Below, piece by piece: positions 15,401 through 22,254 of a stretch of 32,186 nucleotides of DNA. The position numbers were made by a program, and so were the translations under genes. Below the pieces are notes generated by a model. That model saw only the letters and a program-made list of their open reading frames with translations. It was not told the origin of the DNA and ran no database searches. Positions within the stretch are counted from its first letter, which is position 1. Every line of letters starts with the position of its first letter. The DNA is from an uncultured Bacilli bacterium (GTDB taxonomy: Bacteria; Bacillota_I; Bacilli_A; RF39; UBA660), in assembly GCA_948874605.1 (NCBI GenBank), contig CAQRXS010000005.1:1-32186 (forward strand), given 5' to 3'.

Positions 15401-17082
15401 TTAATAAAATCATAAGAATCAATTGACTTAATTGCATCTGTAATAATAACATAATGCGGCATCTTTAATTCATCCGAATCTAATCGCTCTTGATAAACTT
15501 TTTCCAAAACATAAATCATTTCTCGATAATCATCATTAGAAGAACCAAAAAACCTTATATTACGATCATTAGACCAGCTATGAGGAATTGTTTTAATGTA
15601 ATCCCAACTTCGTTCATTATCATTAGAAGTGAAAGTTACAACTTTAACCTCATCATAACTATAATTCGCCATAATTTGTAATAACACACGGTCAATGAAA
15701 GCTTTTGTAACCGTATTTTCTCCTACGATACCTGTAACACGATGCTCTAAAAAAGAATACGTAATAGGAACATCCTTTAAAAGTCTTTTTTTACCCCCAA
15801 GTTCATGCACCATATCAAGTAGATTATCCTCTTCTAAAGAAAAATGTTCTTCTGGATATTTCACGTCTATTTGCATAGGCATAGTACCTAAGCCTACAGG
15901 AATCGTTAAAAAATCAGCATCTGTAATTCTTCTTTGCCATAACTGAACATTATGAGCTAAAATAATTTCCTGACATTTGGTTACAGAAAAATAATTATCA
16001 AGTAAAGCTTGTCTTTGTATTTCCTGTTCCTGAGTTATCTCCGTTTCCTTTTTATCAATATATCTACGGTATGCTTTCTGTCTTTTATGTTCATATCTTT
16101 TATCAGAAAACTTTTGATAAGCTCTTGTCATTACAGGCCACAAAAGGCAACTAGCTAACATAACACCTGCACTAATCATAGGTGTAATAGAGGAATCTAA
16201 ATCTTTTTCGCCAGTCGAAACTGCATGAAACTGGCTCATCAACATCATAACAGAAGTCATTGACATCGTAAGCATTGGACCAATTGTCAAAATAGCTGGT
16301 GTGTCATTCCCATCTTTTTTTTGAGGAGGCGCATCAATGCTAAGTGTAAAATGTTTTAAATCCTTATAAAAATGAGGAGTTCGATAAAAAGTATCCTCTA
16401 TCTGAAAAATATCTTCATTTAGAGTTTTATAATCTTCCACGAAATCATTAGGAATAGGAACAGCTTGCACCATAGTAGCTTGAAATAAAACCATATTAGC
16501 TGGATTATTTACCAATATATAATCTATATTATCTTTTCTCATAGGAATTAACTTTAACCCAAAAGTAAAAACAACATCACCATAAAAAATAGTCTTTGTA
16601 TTTATTACTCTCTCATGATTCACATACACAGCTGATTTATTATCTAAAAGAGTTAATAAAAAAGAATTTTCTCTTTTCTCTAACTGAAACGATTTTTCTG
16701 GAACACCTGCTAAAGAAAAACAAATATCCATACTCTTATTACTACCAATTTGAATAGCTTTATCTTTTGAAAAAGCAAGTTCCATATAATTTTTTTCATA
16801 AACAGGCGAACAATAAATATAATATGTTTCGTTTTTATAATGATTTTTTAGCAAATAAAAGGAATAATCTTTTAAAAGAACAAATGGTACCATCACTTCA
16901 TTTTTATCTATAACATAAGCATTTTGGTTACTTACAAGTTGCCAACCATTTTCTGTAGCTTCAATATTTACTAAATTTATTCTTCGACCATTTTCATAGT
17001 CTGTAATCCAAGAGTTACCATTAACACTTTTAGGAAGCGTAAAAATATTAAGTTTATTCTTTTTTATAACTGTTATTTGCAT
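12493..17082 (-). CDS. essC: Type VII secretion motor EssC (FtsK/SpoIIIE-type ATPase)
   Basis: About 1529 residues, close to the usual 1480. The N-terminal 200 residues carry FHA-like domains (QIGSNKSMDICFSLAG). Two membrane helices lie near residues 264-285 and 299-320. ATPase 1 has Walker A GTTGSGKSEF (Lys714), ILIDYKGG and the Walker B segment HLFIISDEFAELK. ATPase 2 has Walker A GIAGSGKEQF (Lys1061), but its Walker B Asp is replaced (IIINNFEAF). A third ATPase-like domain (about 1330-1530) has no Walker A. EssC energises export and selects substrates. The frame opens with GTG at 17085, but AAGGTGG is best spaced for the adjacent ATG at 17082. It is co-transcribed with esaB and the zinc-ribbon gene. 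EsaA, EssA and EssB genes are not found beside it. Confidence 0.95.
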   Translation of the reverse strand: MQITVIKKNKLNIFTLPKSVNGNSWITDYENGRRINLVNIEATENGWQLVSNQNAYVIDKNEVMVPFVLLKDYSFYLLKNHYKNETYYIYCSPVYEKNYMELAFSKDKAIQIGSNKSMDICFSLAGVPEKSFQLEKRENSFLLTLLDNKSAVYVNHERVINTKTIFYGDVVFTFGLKLIPMRKDNIDYILVNNPANMVLFQATMVQAVPIPNDFVEDYKTLNEDIFQIEDTFYRTPHFYKDLKHFTLSIDAPPQKKDGNDTPAILTIGPMLTMSMTSVMMLMSQFHAVSTGEKDLDSSITPMISAGVMLASCLLWPVMTRAYQKFSDKRYEHKRQKAYRRYIDKKETEITQEQEIQRQALLDNYFSVTKCQEIILAHNVQLWQRRITDADFLTIPVGLGTMPMQIDVKYPEEHFSLEEDNLLDMVHELGGKKRLLKDVPITYSFLEHRVTGIVGENTVTKAFIDRVLLQIMANYSYDEVKVVTFTSNDNERSWDYIKTIPHSWSNDRNIRFFGSSNDDYREMIYVLEKVYQERLDSDELKMPHYVIITDAIKSIDSYDFIKNIMTVSENIGFSFILLVDRISALPNECKNFIEVSTKDCHIFESVLNTDAQAFQIDFSSIDSIYSCAQELANIPIDIKTEVEANLPSVYQFLEMYQVGRVNQLNSLERWRKNNPVLSLQAPIGIGRSGELITLDLHEKYHGPHGLIAGTTGSGKSEFIISFVLSLAVNYHPNEVQVILIDYKGGSLAGAFLSDKYQLPHLAGTITNLDGNELNRSLASIESEVKRRQREFNKARTLANESTIDIYKYQRLWREGKLSSMEPIAHLFIISDEFAELKEQQPEFMDKLISVARVGRSLGVHLILATQKPGGVVNAQIWSNTRFRVCLKVQDTGDSQEVLKKPDAAYLKQTGRFYLQVGYDEVFTLGQSAWAGGQYYPNTTFQKELDTSVNTINNVAYVTTSLDGEVKEKAESLGEELPNIVQYLSDIAHQENIQVQKLWLDKIPSYIFVDSLKSKYHFERTLFELNPIIGEYDDPSTQNQYLLTVPFSTSGNAIVYGIAGSGKEQFVSSLIYSCMITYAPEEVNFYLLDYGAETTRMFQNSPYVGDILYLNEEDKFNNLFKMLVEEMATRKQLFASYGGTYESYIKSKAGTLPNLVIIINNFEAFSENYEESVDILNQLSRDCFKYGIFFLLTVNSENSVRIRTKQNFSLIYTLEQNDESAYSSILGNCRGKAPASIKGRGLFRKDAIYEFQTASIVKQDEDITDYITKYSEFVAGKTKYRAKRVPLLPEVVNYAAIKNDLGSQLVVGVNKDTLSTEKYNLWKNGINLILSYEVEDTLAFVQAIANQIVDSMNVDFLFLNSTDYSFEESLFSNKIFSKQFDTILSQIATYIDKVYEVYEAHDYQTLSISKFKPMVVFLFGTNDIISKLKDETKKLLSTMMKKNSEMLKVSFVFVDNPDLIRNFSYEDWFKVSADTSRGLWISNGIGDQSVFKVSKLNREDREDLPKDYGFVIQSSRASRIKLLVDYKKDSV

Positions 17083-17093
17083 CACACACCACC

Positions 17094-17348
17094 TTAATAA
17101 AGTATAAGTCGTGTTCCATTATTTATTTGACTATACTTTATAAATTCATCATCATTTATTCTTTCCCCAGTATTTTTATAATATAAATGTTTACAACCAT
17201 CATCTAAAAAATTCGCATCACTTTGTTCTTCAACAATCTTAATAATTAAGTTTTTAATAGTACCTACTTTTTTTACTACAGGTAAATACATATCAAATTC
17301 TCGCTCAATCATAGGTACAGATACATTTACATAAACTTTATTTTTCAT
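17094..17348 (-). CDS. esaB: YukD/EsaB ubiquitin-like T7SS component
   Basis: The 84-residue protein fits the YukD/EsaB family: an opening beta strand (KVYVNVSVP), the MYLPVVKKVGTIKNLIIKI segment, and a C-terminal GTRLILY strand. EsaB is a small cytosolic ubiquitin-fold protein needed for, or regulating, type VII secretion in Bacillota. In-frame GTG at 17357 overlaps the upstream stop, but AGGGTGA sits 5-6 nt before the ATG at 17348, so the ATG is preferred. The ribosome site overlaps the stop of the zinc-ribbon gene, and the gene ends about 10 nt before essC, so the three are translated from one message. Confidence 0.85.
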   Translation of the reverse strand: MKNKVYVNVSVPMIEREFDMYLPVVKKVGTIKNLIIKIVEEQSDANFLDDGCKHLYYKNTGERINDDEFIKYSQINNGTRLILY

Positions 17349-17353
17349 AAGTC

Positions 17354-17578
17354 TCACCCTAAAAGAAAATAGAAAACAAGCAAGAAAACAACTCCTACCA
17401 CAAACAACAAAATAAAAACAATTTTAGATTTAGGTTTTTTTATTGGTTGCTTCCCTTGTAAATCATTCAAAGAGAATTTAACATTAGGAATAGCATTACC
17501 ACACGCAATACATTTTTGATCTCCAGGATGAATTTCACTTCCACAAAAAGGACAAACATTTTGTTCCACACTAGTCAC
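17354..17578 (-). CDS. Zinc-ribbon single-pass membrane protein of the T7SS unit
   Basis: The 74-residue protein has a zinc ribbon at the N terminus (Cys9, Cys12, Cys23, Cys26; CPFCG and CIACG), a short linker, a basic patch (IKKPKSK) and one hydrophobic helix (about 53-73) at the C terminus. This predicts a tail-type membrane protein with the zinc ribbon in the cytosol. I know no specific T7SS family for it. As first gene of the esaB-essC unit it may be a small structural or regulatory subunit of the secretion machine, perhaps doing part of the work of the missing EssA/EssB. The start is GTG at 17578 with GGGG about 9 nt upstream. Confidence 0.75.
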   Translation of the reverse strand: MTSVEQNVCPFCGSEIHPGDQKCIACGNAIPNVKFSLNDLQGKQPIKKPKSKIVFILLFVVGVVFLLVFYFLLG

Positions 17579-17610
17579 ACTTAAAATCCCCTTCCCTTAT
17601 TTTCATTTCA

Positions 17611-17619
17611 AGTATATCA
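17611..17619 (-). promoter_or_regulatory. Extended -10 promoter of the zinc ribbon-esaB-essC unit
   Basis: On the minus strand TGA-TATACT lies about 33 bp upstream of the first gene and just behind the terminator of the ATPase gene. There is no recognisable -35 in the preceding T/C-rich tract. Confidence 0.5.
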
Positions 17620-17632
17620 TGTAAAAGAAAAG

Positions 17633-17656
17633 AAAAAAAGAAAATTTGCATTTTCT
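17633..17656 (-). terminator. Intrinsic terminator of the HerA-like ATPase gene
   Basis: AGAAAAT-GCAA-ATTTTCT on the minus strand (17656-17639) is followed by six T. The stem abuts the stop codon (17659-17657) with no spacing. Confidence 0.75.
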
Positions 17657-19585
17657 CTACAAAGATTCAATATCAGAATCAAAATTAAGAAATTTATTTG
17701 AAGTAGCTTCTGTTTTCTGGAAAGCTGGTATTTCATTCGCTACACTTTCTTGCGTTATTGCCTCACTAGAAACTGTTGTATTTTGAGCAACAAAAGGGTT
17801 TGTTCCAGATGTAGCAAGATCCTGAGCAATATCTGTTTTAGAATCCCAATAAGTTGAAACATCACAAGAAGAGGAATATGGTCTTGGATTAGGCATTTCC
17901 AGTTTAATAATCATTGGAATTTTAAAAGCACTACCAAAAGCTACACAAGTTCCAGGTTGTAATATCTTCATTTTTTCAATAACATCTTGGCTAATATTTG
18001 GAAGCATTTCTTCAATATATTTTATATCTTTTGGATGAGTCATCTTAAAAATCAAGAAGTTAGAACATTGAGCGATTACTGTATCACTAATTTCCATAGG
18101 TCTTTGAGATATGATTCCTAAGATAACTCCATACTTACGCCCTTCTTTAGCAATCCGGTCAAAAATATTATACCCAAGCAAAAATACATCATTATCTTTC
18201 TGCACATATCTATGAGCTTCCTCTAAAAACAAATGAAAAGGTATCGTGGCACGATTTGCATTTTCTTTAGAAAAATCAAAAACCATTCGTGAATAGATTT
18301 TTACTAGTGATTTCGAAACTGCATCATCTAATCCTTCTAAATTAATATTAATAATTTGTGCTTTTTTCTGATTGTTACTCAAAAGAGAAGTAATAAATTC
18401 TGCTGGGGTTACAACTCGGTTGCCTTTAAACAATTTTCCTACAGGCCCATGAATAATAGAGTATAAACGAACTTTAAGTAGTTGAGCATCATCAAGTAAA
18501 TTACGGTTATTTTGAAATCCTTCACTAATTAAAGCAAATTCTAATGCCTTTGAAAAATCACTTAATGTATATGTTGTTTGAACATTTTCATCAACTTCTA
18601 AGGATTCATCAATAAATTTTAAAATATATTCTGTAATTAAAACTTCTTCTCCAAACTTACCACGAGAATCTATTTGAAAACACTCAGCAAATGTTCTCGT
18701 GTAACCAACACCTGGAATATCTGTATCCAAACTAAATTCTGGAGTATGACAAGTATTAATAATACTAAATATATCATCTTTTTTCTTATCTGTTGTCGAA
18801 GAACTATACAAAGTTGTAATTAAAGCTTTAGCTATAATATTATTTTTATAACGATGAGATTCTGCTGTATCCAGTGAAAATATTTTAGCCAACTTCATAG
18901 CGCGATCAATAATCGTCAATTGAGAATGTTTCTCTGCTTGTAATAAAATAGCAAAATCATCAGCTTTTAATAAATTTATCGGAATTTGAATTAAAATATC
19001 ATCAGCATCTTTGATTTGAGAAGTAATAAATTTATAACTATAATATGGACTAATATTATTTATACTTTTAAAAGCTGTTTTATACTCACCAAAAGAATCA
19101 AAAAATAATAAATTAGCATTGTAAGATACGGAAAATTGATTACCTAAAAGATTTTGAACAACTCTTGCAACACCACAAGACTTACCTGCCCCAGAATTAC
19201 CAAAAATACAAACATGGCTAGCAAGAAAATCATTAATATTAGGACATACTTTATGATTTTTATAAATCGCACTATCCCCTAAAACAAAATTCTCTTTTGA
19301 TTGAACTCCAAATAATTCAAATATTTCCTCTTCATTTATCTGGCGAATTGTACTGTCTAAACTTGCTTTTCTAAGGATACCATTGCGGTAATGACCATCA
19401 ACAAATTCTCCTAAAAATTTTACTCGGATTTCATCATTTTTAATTTCTGTAATTTCACTTAAAACTTTATGATCTCCTTTTTCAAAAACTAAATGAAGAT
19501 TTAATAAATCACTCCCAGTATCTTCTGAAATCTTATTTTCAATATAGGCAATATTATCACTAATATATAAAATTTTTCCAAACAT
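17657..19585 (-). CDS. HerA/DUF87-type ATPase
   Basis: The protein is a HerA-family ATPase: an N-terminal small beta-barrel region (about 1-95), then a RecA/FtsK-like motor with Walker A GNSGAGKS (Lys135), and a Walker B segment FHLFLEEAHRYV (Glu455-Glu456), followed by the family-typical GRKYGVILGIISQRP. HerA proteins are hexameric motors, often paired with NurA nuclease or with defence effectors; no such partner lies here. The last about 75 residues are Ser/Thr-rich and disordered-looking. The open frame extends to 19633, but the promoter and the GGGGAG site show the start is ATG at 19585 (642 residues). It lies between metG and the T7SS unit, with its own promoter and terminator. A role in secretion is speculative. 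Confidence 0.88.
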   Translation of the reverse strand: MFGKILYISDNIAYIENKISEDTGSDLLNLHLVFEKGDHKVLSEITEIKNDEIRVKFLGEFVDGHYRNGILRKASLDSTIRQINEEEIFELFGVQSKENFVLGDSAIYKNHKVCPNINDFLASHVCIFGNSGAGKSCGVARVVQNLLGNQFSVSYNANLLFFDSFGEYKTAFKSINNISPYYSYKFITSQIKDADDILIQIPINLLKADDFAILLQAEKHSQLTIIDRAMKLAKIFSLDTAESHRYKNNIIAKALITTLYSSSTTDKKKDDIFSIINTCHTPEFSLDTDIPGVGYTRTFAECFQIDSRGKFGEEVLITEYILKFIDESLEVDENVQTTYTLSDFSKALEFALISEGFQNNRNLLDDAQLLKVRLYSIIHGPVGKLFKGNRVVTPAEFITSLLSNNQKKAQIININLEGLDDAVSKSLVKIYSRMVFDFSKENANRATIPFHLFLEEAHRYVQKDNDVFLLGYNIFDRIAKEGRKYGVILGIISQRPMEISDTVIAQCSNFLIFKMTHPKDIKYIEEMLPNISQDVIEKMKILQPGTCVAFGSAFKIPMIIKLEMPNPRPYSSSCDVSTYWDSKTDIAQDLATSGTNPFVAQNTTVSSEAITQESVANEIPAFQKTEATSNKFLNFDSDIESL

Positions 19586-19610
19586 ATCCGTCTCCCCTAT
19601 TCCTAAAACG

Positions 19611-19640
19611 ATTATAGCACGAAAAGAAAACATTTTACAA
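19611..19640 (-). promoter_or_regulatory. Promoter of the HerA-like ATPase gene
   Basis: On the minus strand TTGTAA (19640-19635), an 18-bp spacer and TATAAT (19616-19611) with an extended TGC just before the -10 box. The predicted message begins about 20 nt before the ATG at 19585, which rules out the upstream start at 19633. Confidence 0.7.
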
Positions 19641-19643
19641 AAG

Positions 19644-19674
19644 AAAAAAAGTGAATTTTACAACTACTCACTTT
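19644..19674 (-). terminator. Intrinsic terminator of metG
   Basis: AAAGTGA (19674-19668) pairs with TCACTTT (19654-19648) on the minus strand; the loop contains the TAG stop of metG and a T-run follows. It closes the T-box operon before the island. Confidence 0.7.
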
Positions 19675-21217
19675 CAATACCAAGCTCTTCTAATTTTTTT
19701 TGTATGTCAATCCGTTGAAATAATGGCACAGGATCATTTACTACATAAACAAGATTGTTTTGGAAAGTAACCTCTCTACAATCATGATTAATTTGTCTTA
19801 AAATTTCCTTACTAGTATCTGGTAAAAAAGGTCTTAATTCTAATGCGCAAATACGGATTGCTTCAACTAAATGATACAGAACAGTTTGCAGTCGTTCTCT
19901 CTTGCTTTCTTCTTTAGAGAGTGCCCAAGGCATAGTATCATCAATATATTTATTACACTTACGTAATGTATCAAATATTTCATCAATAGCAACGCCTATT
20001 TCTAAAGAATCCATTTTTGTTGCAACACGACTTGATAAGCTATTCATGGAATCTAATAATTCATCATCTAACTTCTCTAGAGATTTTGTATATACTACTT
20101 CTCCATCAAAATATTTTTTAATCATTGAAATGGTTCTATTTACTAAATTACCTAATATATTGGCCAAGTCAGAATTAATTCTTTCCATAATAAGTTTATA
20201 AGTAATCGTTCCATCATTTTGAAATGGAATTTCATGTAAAACATAATAACGTATCGCATCCACACCAAATTCACGAGTTAAGTCATCAGCATACATAATA
20301 TTGCCTTTACTTTTGCTCATTTTATCATTTCCATACAAAAGCCAAGGATGTCCAAAAACTTGTTTTGGTAAAGGTAAATCTAAAGCCATTAATATAATTG
20401 GCCAATAAATAGTATGGAAGCGTATAATATCTTTACCAATTAATTGTAAATCTGCTGGCCACCATTTTTTAAAATTATCACTGCCACCATCAATATCATA
20501 ACCAATATTCGTAATATAGTTTGATAAAGCATCAAGCCAAACGTACACTATATGTTTGTCATTAAATGGAACCTTAATTCCCCAATCAAACGATGTACGG
20601 GAAACACATAAATCTTGAAGCCCAGGCTTTAAGAAATTATTCATCATTTCATTCTTTCGAGATACTGGCTGAATAAAGTCAGGATGCGTTTCAATATAAT
20701 GAATTAATTTATCTTGGTATTTTGATAATTTAAAGAAATAAGCTTCTTCACTTCGAGAACTAACTTCCCTACCACAATCAGGACATTTTCCTTCCACTAA
20801 TTGTGACTCCGTCCAAAAAGACTCACAAGGAGTACAATAAAGACCTTCATACTTATCTAAATAAATATCTCCCTGCTGAAATAACTTTTCAAATATATGT
20901 GAAACCACTTCTTTATGATGCGCATCAGTAGTTCGTACAAAATTATCATAACTCGTGTTCATAACATCCCAAATACGTTTTATTTCCTGAGAAATATTAT
21001 CTACATATTCTTGACAAGAAATACCAGCTTCTTTCGCCTTTTGTTCAATTTTCTCACCATGTTCATCTGTACCTGTTTGAAAATATACATCATACCCTTT
21101 TGCTCTTTTATAACGAGCAATCGCATCAGCTAAAACAATTTCATATGTATTCCCAATATGAGGTTTTCCAGATGCGTAAGCAATAGCTGTACTGATATAA
21201 AACTTCTTATTTTCCAT
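19664..21217 (-). CDS. metG: Methionine--tRNA ligase
   Basis: Class I synthetase charging tRNA-Met. The signature HIGN is at residues 20-23, the KMSKS loop at 299-303, and the zinc knuckle uses Cys128, Cys131, Cys145 and Cys148 (CTPC...CPDC). The length of 517 residues ends after the anticodon-binding helical domain; the C-terminal tRNA-binding (Trbp111-like) domain of the about 660-residue Bacillus enzyme is absent, which is known in other bacteria. It is the third gene of a T-box controlled operon, 14 nt after the SDR gene, and is followed by a terminator. In Bacillus the next gene is tatD; here the secretion island intervenes. Confidence 0.97.
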   Translation of the reverse strand: MENKKFYISTAIAYASGKPHIGNTYEIVLADAIARYKRAKGYDVYFQTGTDEHGEKIEQKAKEAGISCQEYVDNISQEIKRIWDVMNTSYDNFVRTTDAHHKEVVSHIFEKLFQQGDIYLDKYEGLYCTPCESFWTESQLVEGKCPDCGREVSSRSEEAYFFKLSKYQDKLIHYIETHPDFIQPVSRKNEMMNNFLKPGLQDLCVSRTSFDWGIKVPFNDKHIVYVWLDALSNYITNIGYDIDGGSDNFKKWWPADLQLIGKDIIRFHTIYWPIILMALDLPLPKQVFGHPWLLYGNDKMSKSKGNIMYADDLTREFGVDAIRYYVLHEIPFQNDGTITYKLIMERINSDLANILGNLVNRTISMIKKYFDGEVVYTKSLEKLDDELLDSMNSLSSRVATKMDSLEIGVAIDEIFDTLRKCNKYIDDTMPWALSKEESKRERLQTVLYHLVEAIRICALELRPFLPDTSKEILRQINHDCREVTFQNNLVYVVNDPVPLFQRIDIQKKLEELGIESE

Positions 21218-21231
21218 AATTCTCCTTCTTT

Positions 21232-21600
21232 CTAATATCCTCCATCAATCTTAATAATTTCATTATTAATATATGTATTCTCATTACTTCCTAAAAAATA
21301 AACTAATTTTGCAACTTCTTCTGGTTCAGCAAAACGCTCTAAATAAATTTTAGACGTTTCATCTTTGACTAAATCCTCTGGTAAATCTGCATTCATTTCT
21401 GTATTAATCCAGCCTGGTGCTACAGAATTGACTAAAACCTGACAAGAAAATTCCTTCTCTAAAAATTCTTTTCTTTTATACAATAGCTCTTCATCAAGTC
21501 GATCATTCAACACAATATTAAAACCATGCGCAGCATATTCTTTTGCCACAGCAAATCCTAATCCACGACGAGAGCCACTTATAAATACAACTGGTTTCAT
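21232..21600 (-). CDS. SDR family protein with internal deletion (probably inactive)
   Basis: The 122-residue product joins the first and last parts of a short-chain dehydrogenase/reductase. Residues 1-55 carry the dinucleotide-binding SGSRRGLGFA and the first beta-alpha units. The sequence then passes directly to VNSVAPGWINTEM, which normally lies after the active site, and ends with the usual FLGSNENTYINNEIIKIDGGY. About 110-130 residues are missing, including the NNAG motif, the catalytic Ser and the YxxxK pair, so oxidoreductase activity is not expected. The frame is intact, so it is either an in-frame deletion pseudogene or a shortened protein with another role. Its ATG overlaps the NUDIX stop (ATGA), indicating coupled translation. 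Confidence 0.8.
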   Translation of the reverse strand: MKPVVFISGSRRGLGFAVAKEYAAHGFNIVLNDRLDEELLYKRKEFLEKEFSCQVLVNSVAPGWINTEMNADLPEDLVKDETSKIYLERFAEPEEVAKLVYFLGSNENTYINNEIIKIDGGY

Positions 21601-22037
21601 ACATCCATCTCCTTATATAATTTATTTTGCAAATAACTTTGAATAATCTTTTGTGAAGGTTCACAAACATTTTCCGGAAGATGAGCTATATCAAAAAAAC
21701 CATAATCAACATGTTCTAAACTATCGCCTAAAGAGACTATTCCTTCATAATTTTCAGCAAGACAACCAATCGTTACATAATGTGCAAATTCATTTATATC
21801 ATCTTGAACAGATATAATTTTTACATCATAAATATCTAAACCAGCTTCTTTTTTTACTTTTCGCTTTGCTGCCTCTAAAAGAGTCTCGCCACTAAGTACT
21901 TTACCTGCTGGAAGTGTCCATGTCCCCTCAAGACGCATTTCACTGTCAGCAAGCTTGGTATCACTATTTCTCAATAAAAGTAATACCTTTTGTTCTTTCA
22001 ATAGAATGACTCCCACACTAACTTTAGGAAAAACCAT
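21597..22037 (-). CDS. NUDIX hydrolase family protein with degraded catalytic box
   Basis: The 146-residue protein has the NUDIX fold: a start VSVGVILLKEQKVLLLLRN, the WTLPAGKV lead-in, and the NUDIX box in about residues 45-66. The consensus G-x5-E-x7-R-E-U-x-E-E-x-G-U is matched by GKVLSGE and by RKVKKEAGL (residues 59-67), so two of the three usual metal-binding Glu positions are Lys (Lys60, Lys63) and only Glu64 remains. Activity may be lost or altered. The open frame continues to 22109, but that part is the T-box leader; GGAAGGAGGG precedes the ATG at 22037. It is the first gene of the T-box operon and overlaps the SDR gene by 4 nt. Substrate unknown. Confidence 0.88.
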   Translation of the reverse strand: MVFPKVSVGVILLKEQKVLLLLRNSDTKLADSEMRLEGTWTLPAGKVLSGETLLEAAKRKVKKEAGLDIYDVKIISVQDDINEFAHYVTIGCLAENYEGIVSLGDSLEHVDYGFFDIAHLPENVCEPSQKIIQSYLQNKLYKEMDV

Positions 22038-22050
22038 ATGCCCTCCTTCC

Positions 22051-22250
22051 AAAGAAAAAAAGCCATGAACGAAAGGACGAGCAACACCCGTGGTACCACC
22101 TTTATTCATGACTTAACATGCACTTTATTCTATAACGGGATATCCGCTTCAACTCCAGAGCCATCTTCTATAATTCTTATTTATCTACTTTCACCAATCG
22201 TAGATTCTCTAAAAAAGAAAAATTATATACTCTTTCCTTCATAGTTGAAT
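22051..22250 (-). ncRNA. T-box leader (methionine specifier) of the NUDIX-SDR-metG operon
   Basis: On the minus strand the leader begins with stem I closed by TTCAACT (22249-22243) and AGTTGAA (22154-22148). An inner helix TATAATT/AATTATA sets off a loop containing GAAGATGG, where ATG (22164-22162) is the likely Met specifier codon. The distal arm ATCTAC/GTAGAT carries a GATTGGTGAAA loop. The T-box proper is GGTGGTACCACG (22100-22089), with UGGU able to pair with a tRNA acceptor end having discriminator A. The terminator is CATGAATAAAGG (22110-22099) against CCTTTCGTTCATG (22076-22064), followed by a T-run to 22055. Uncharged tRNA-Met should favour the antiterminator and switch on metG. Confidence 0.93.
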
Positions 22251-22254
22251 AAGT

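Noticed and set aside
4204..19585. Integrative element or prophage carrying the T7SS genes
   Set aside because: No integrase, transposase, tRNA target, phage structural gene or clear flanking direct repeat was seen; the block is only called an accessory island.
19586..19633. Upstream start of the HerA-like protein at 19633
   Set aside because: A TGC-TATAAT promoter lies inside the extension and GGGGAG is placed before the ATG at 19585.
22038..22109. N-terminal extension of the NUDIX reading frame (24 residues)
   Set aside because: This DNA is the T-box antiterminator and terminator; a strong ribosome site precedes the internal ATG at 22037.
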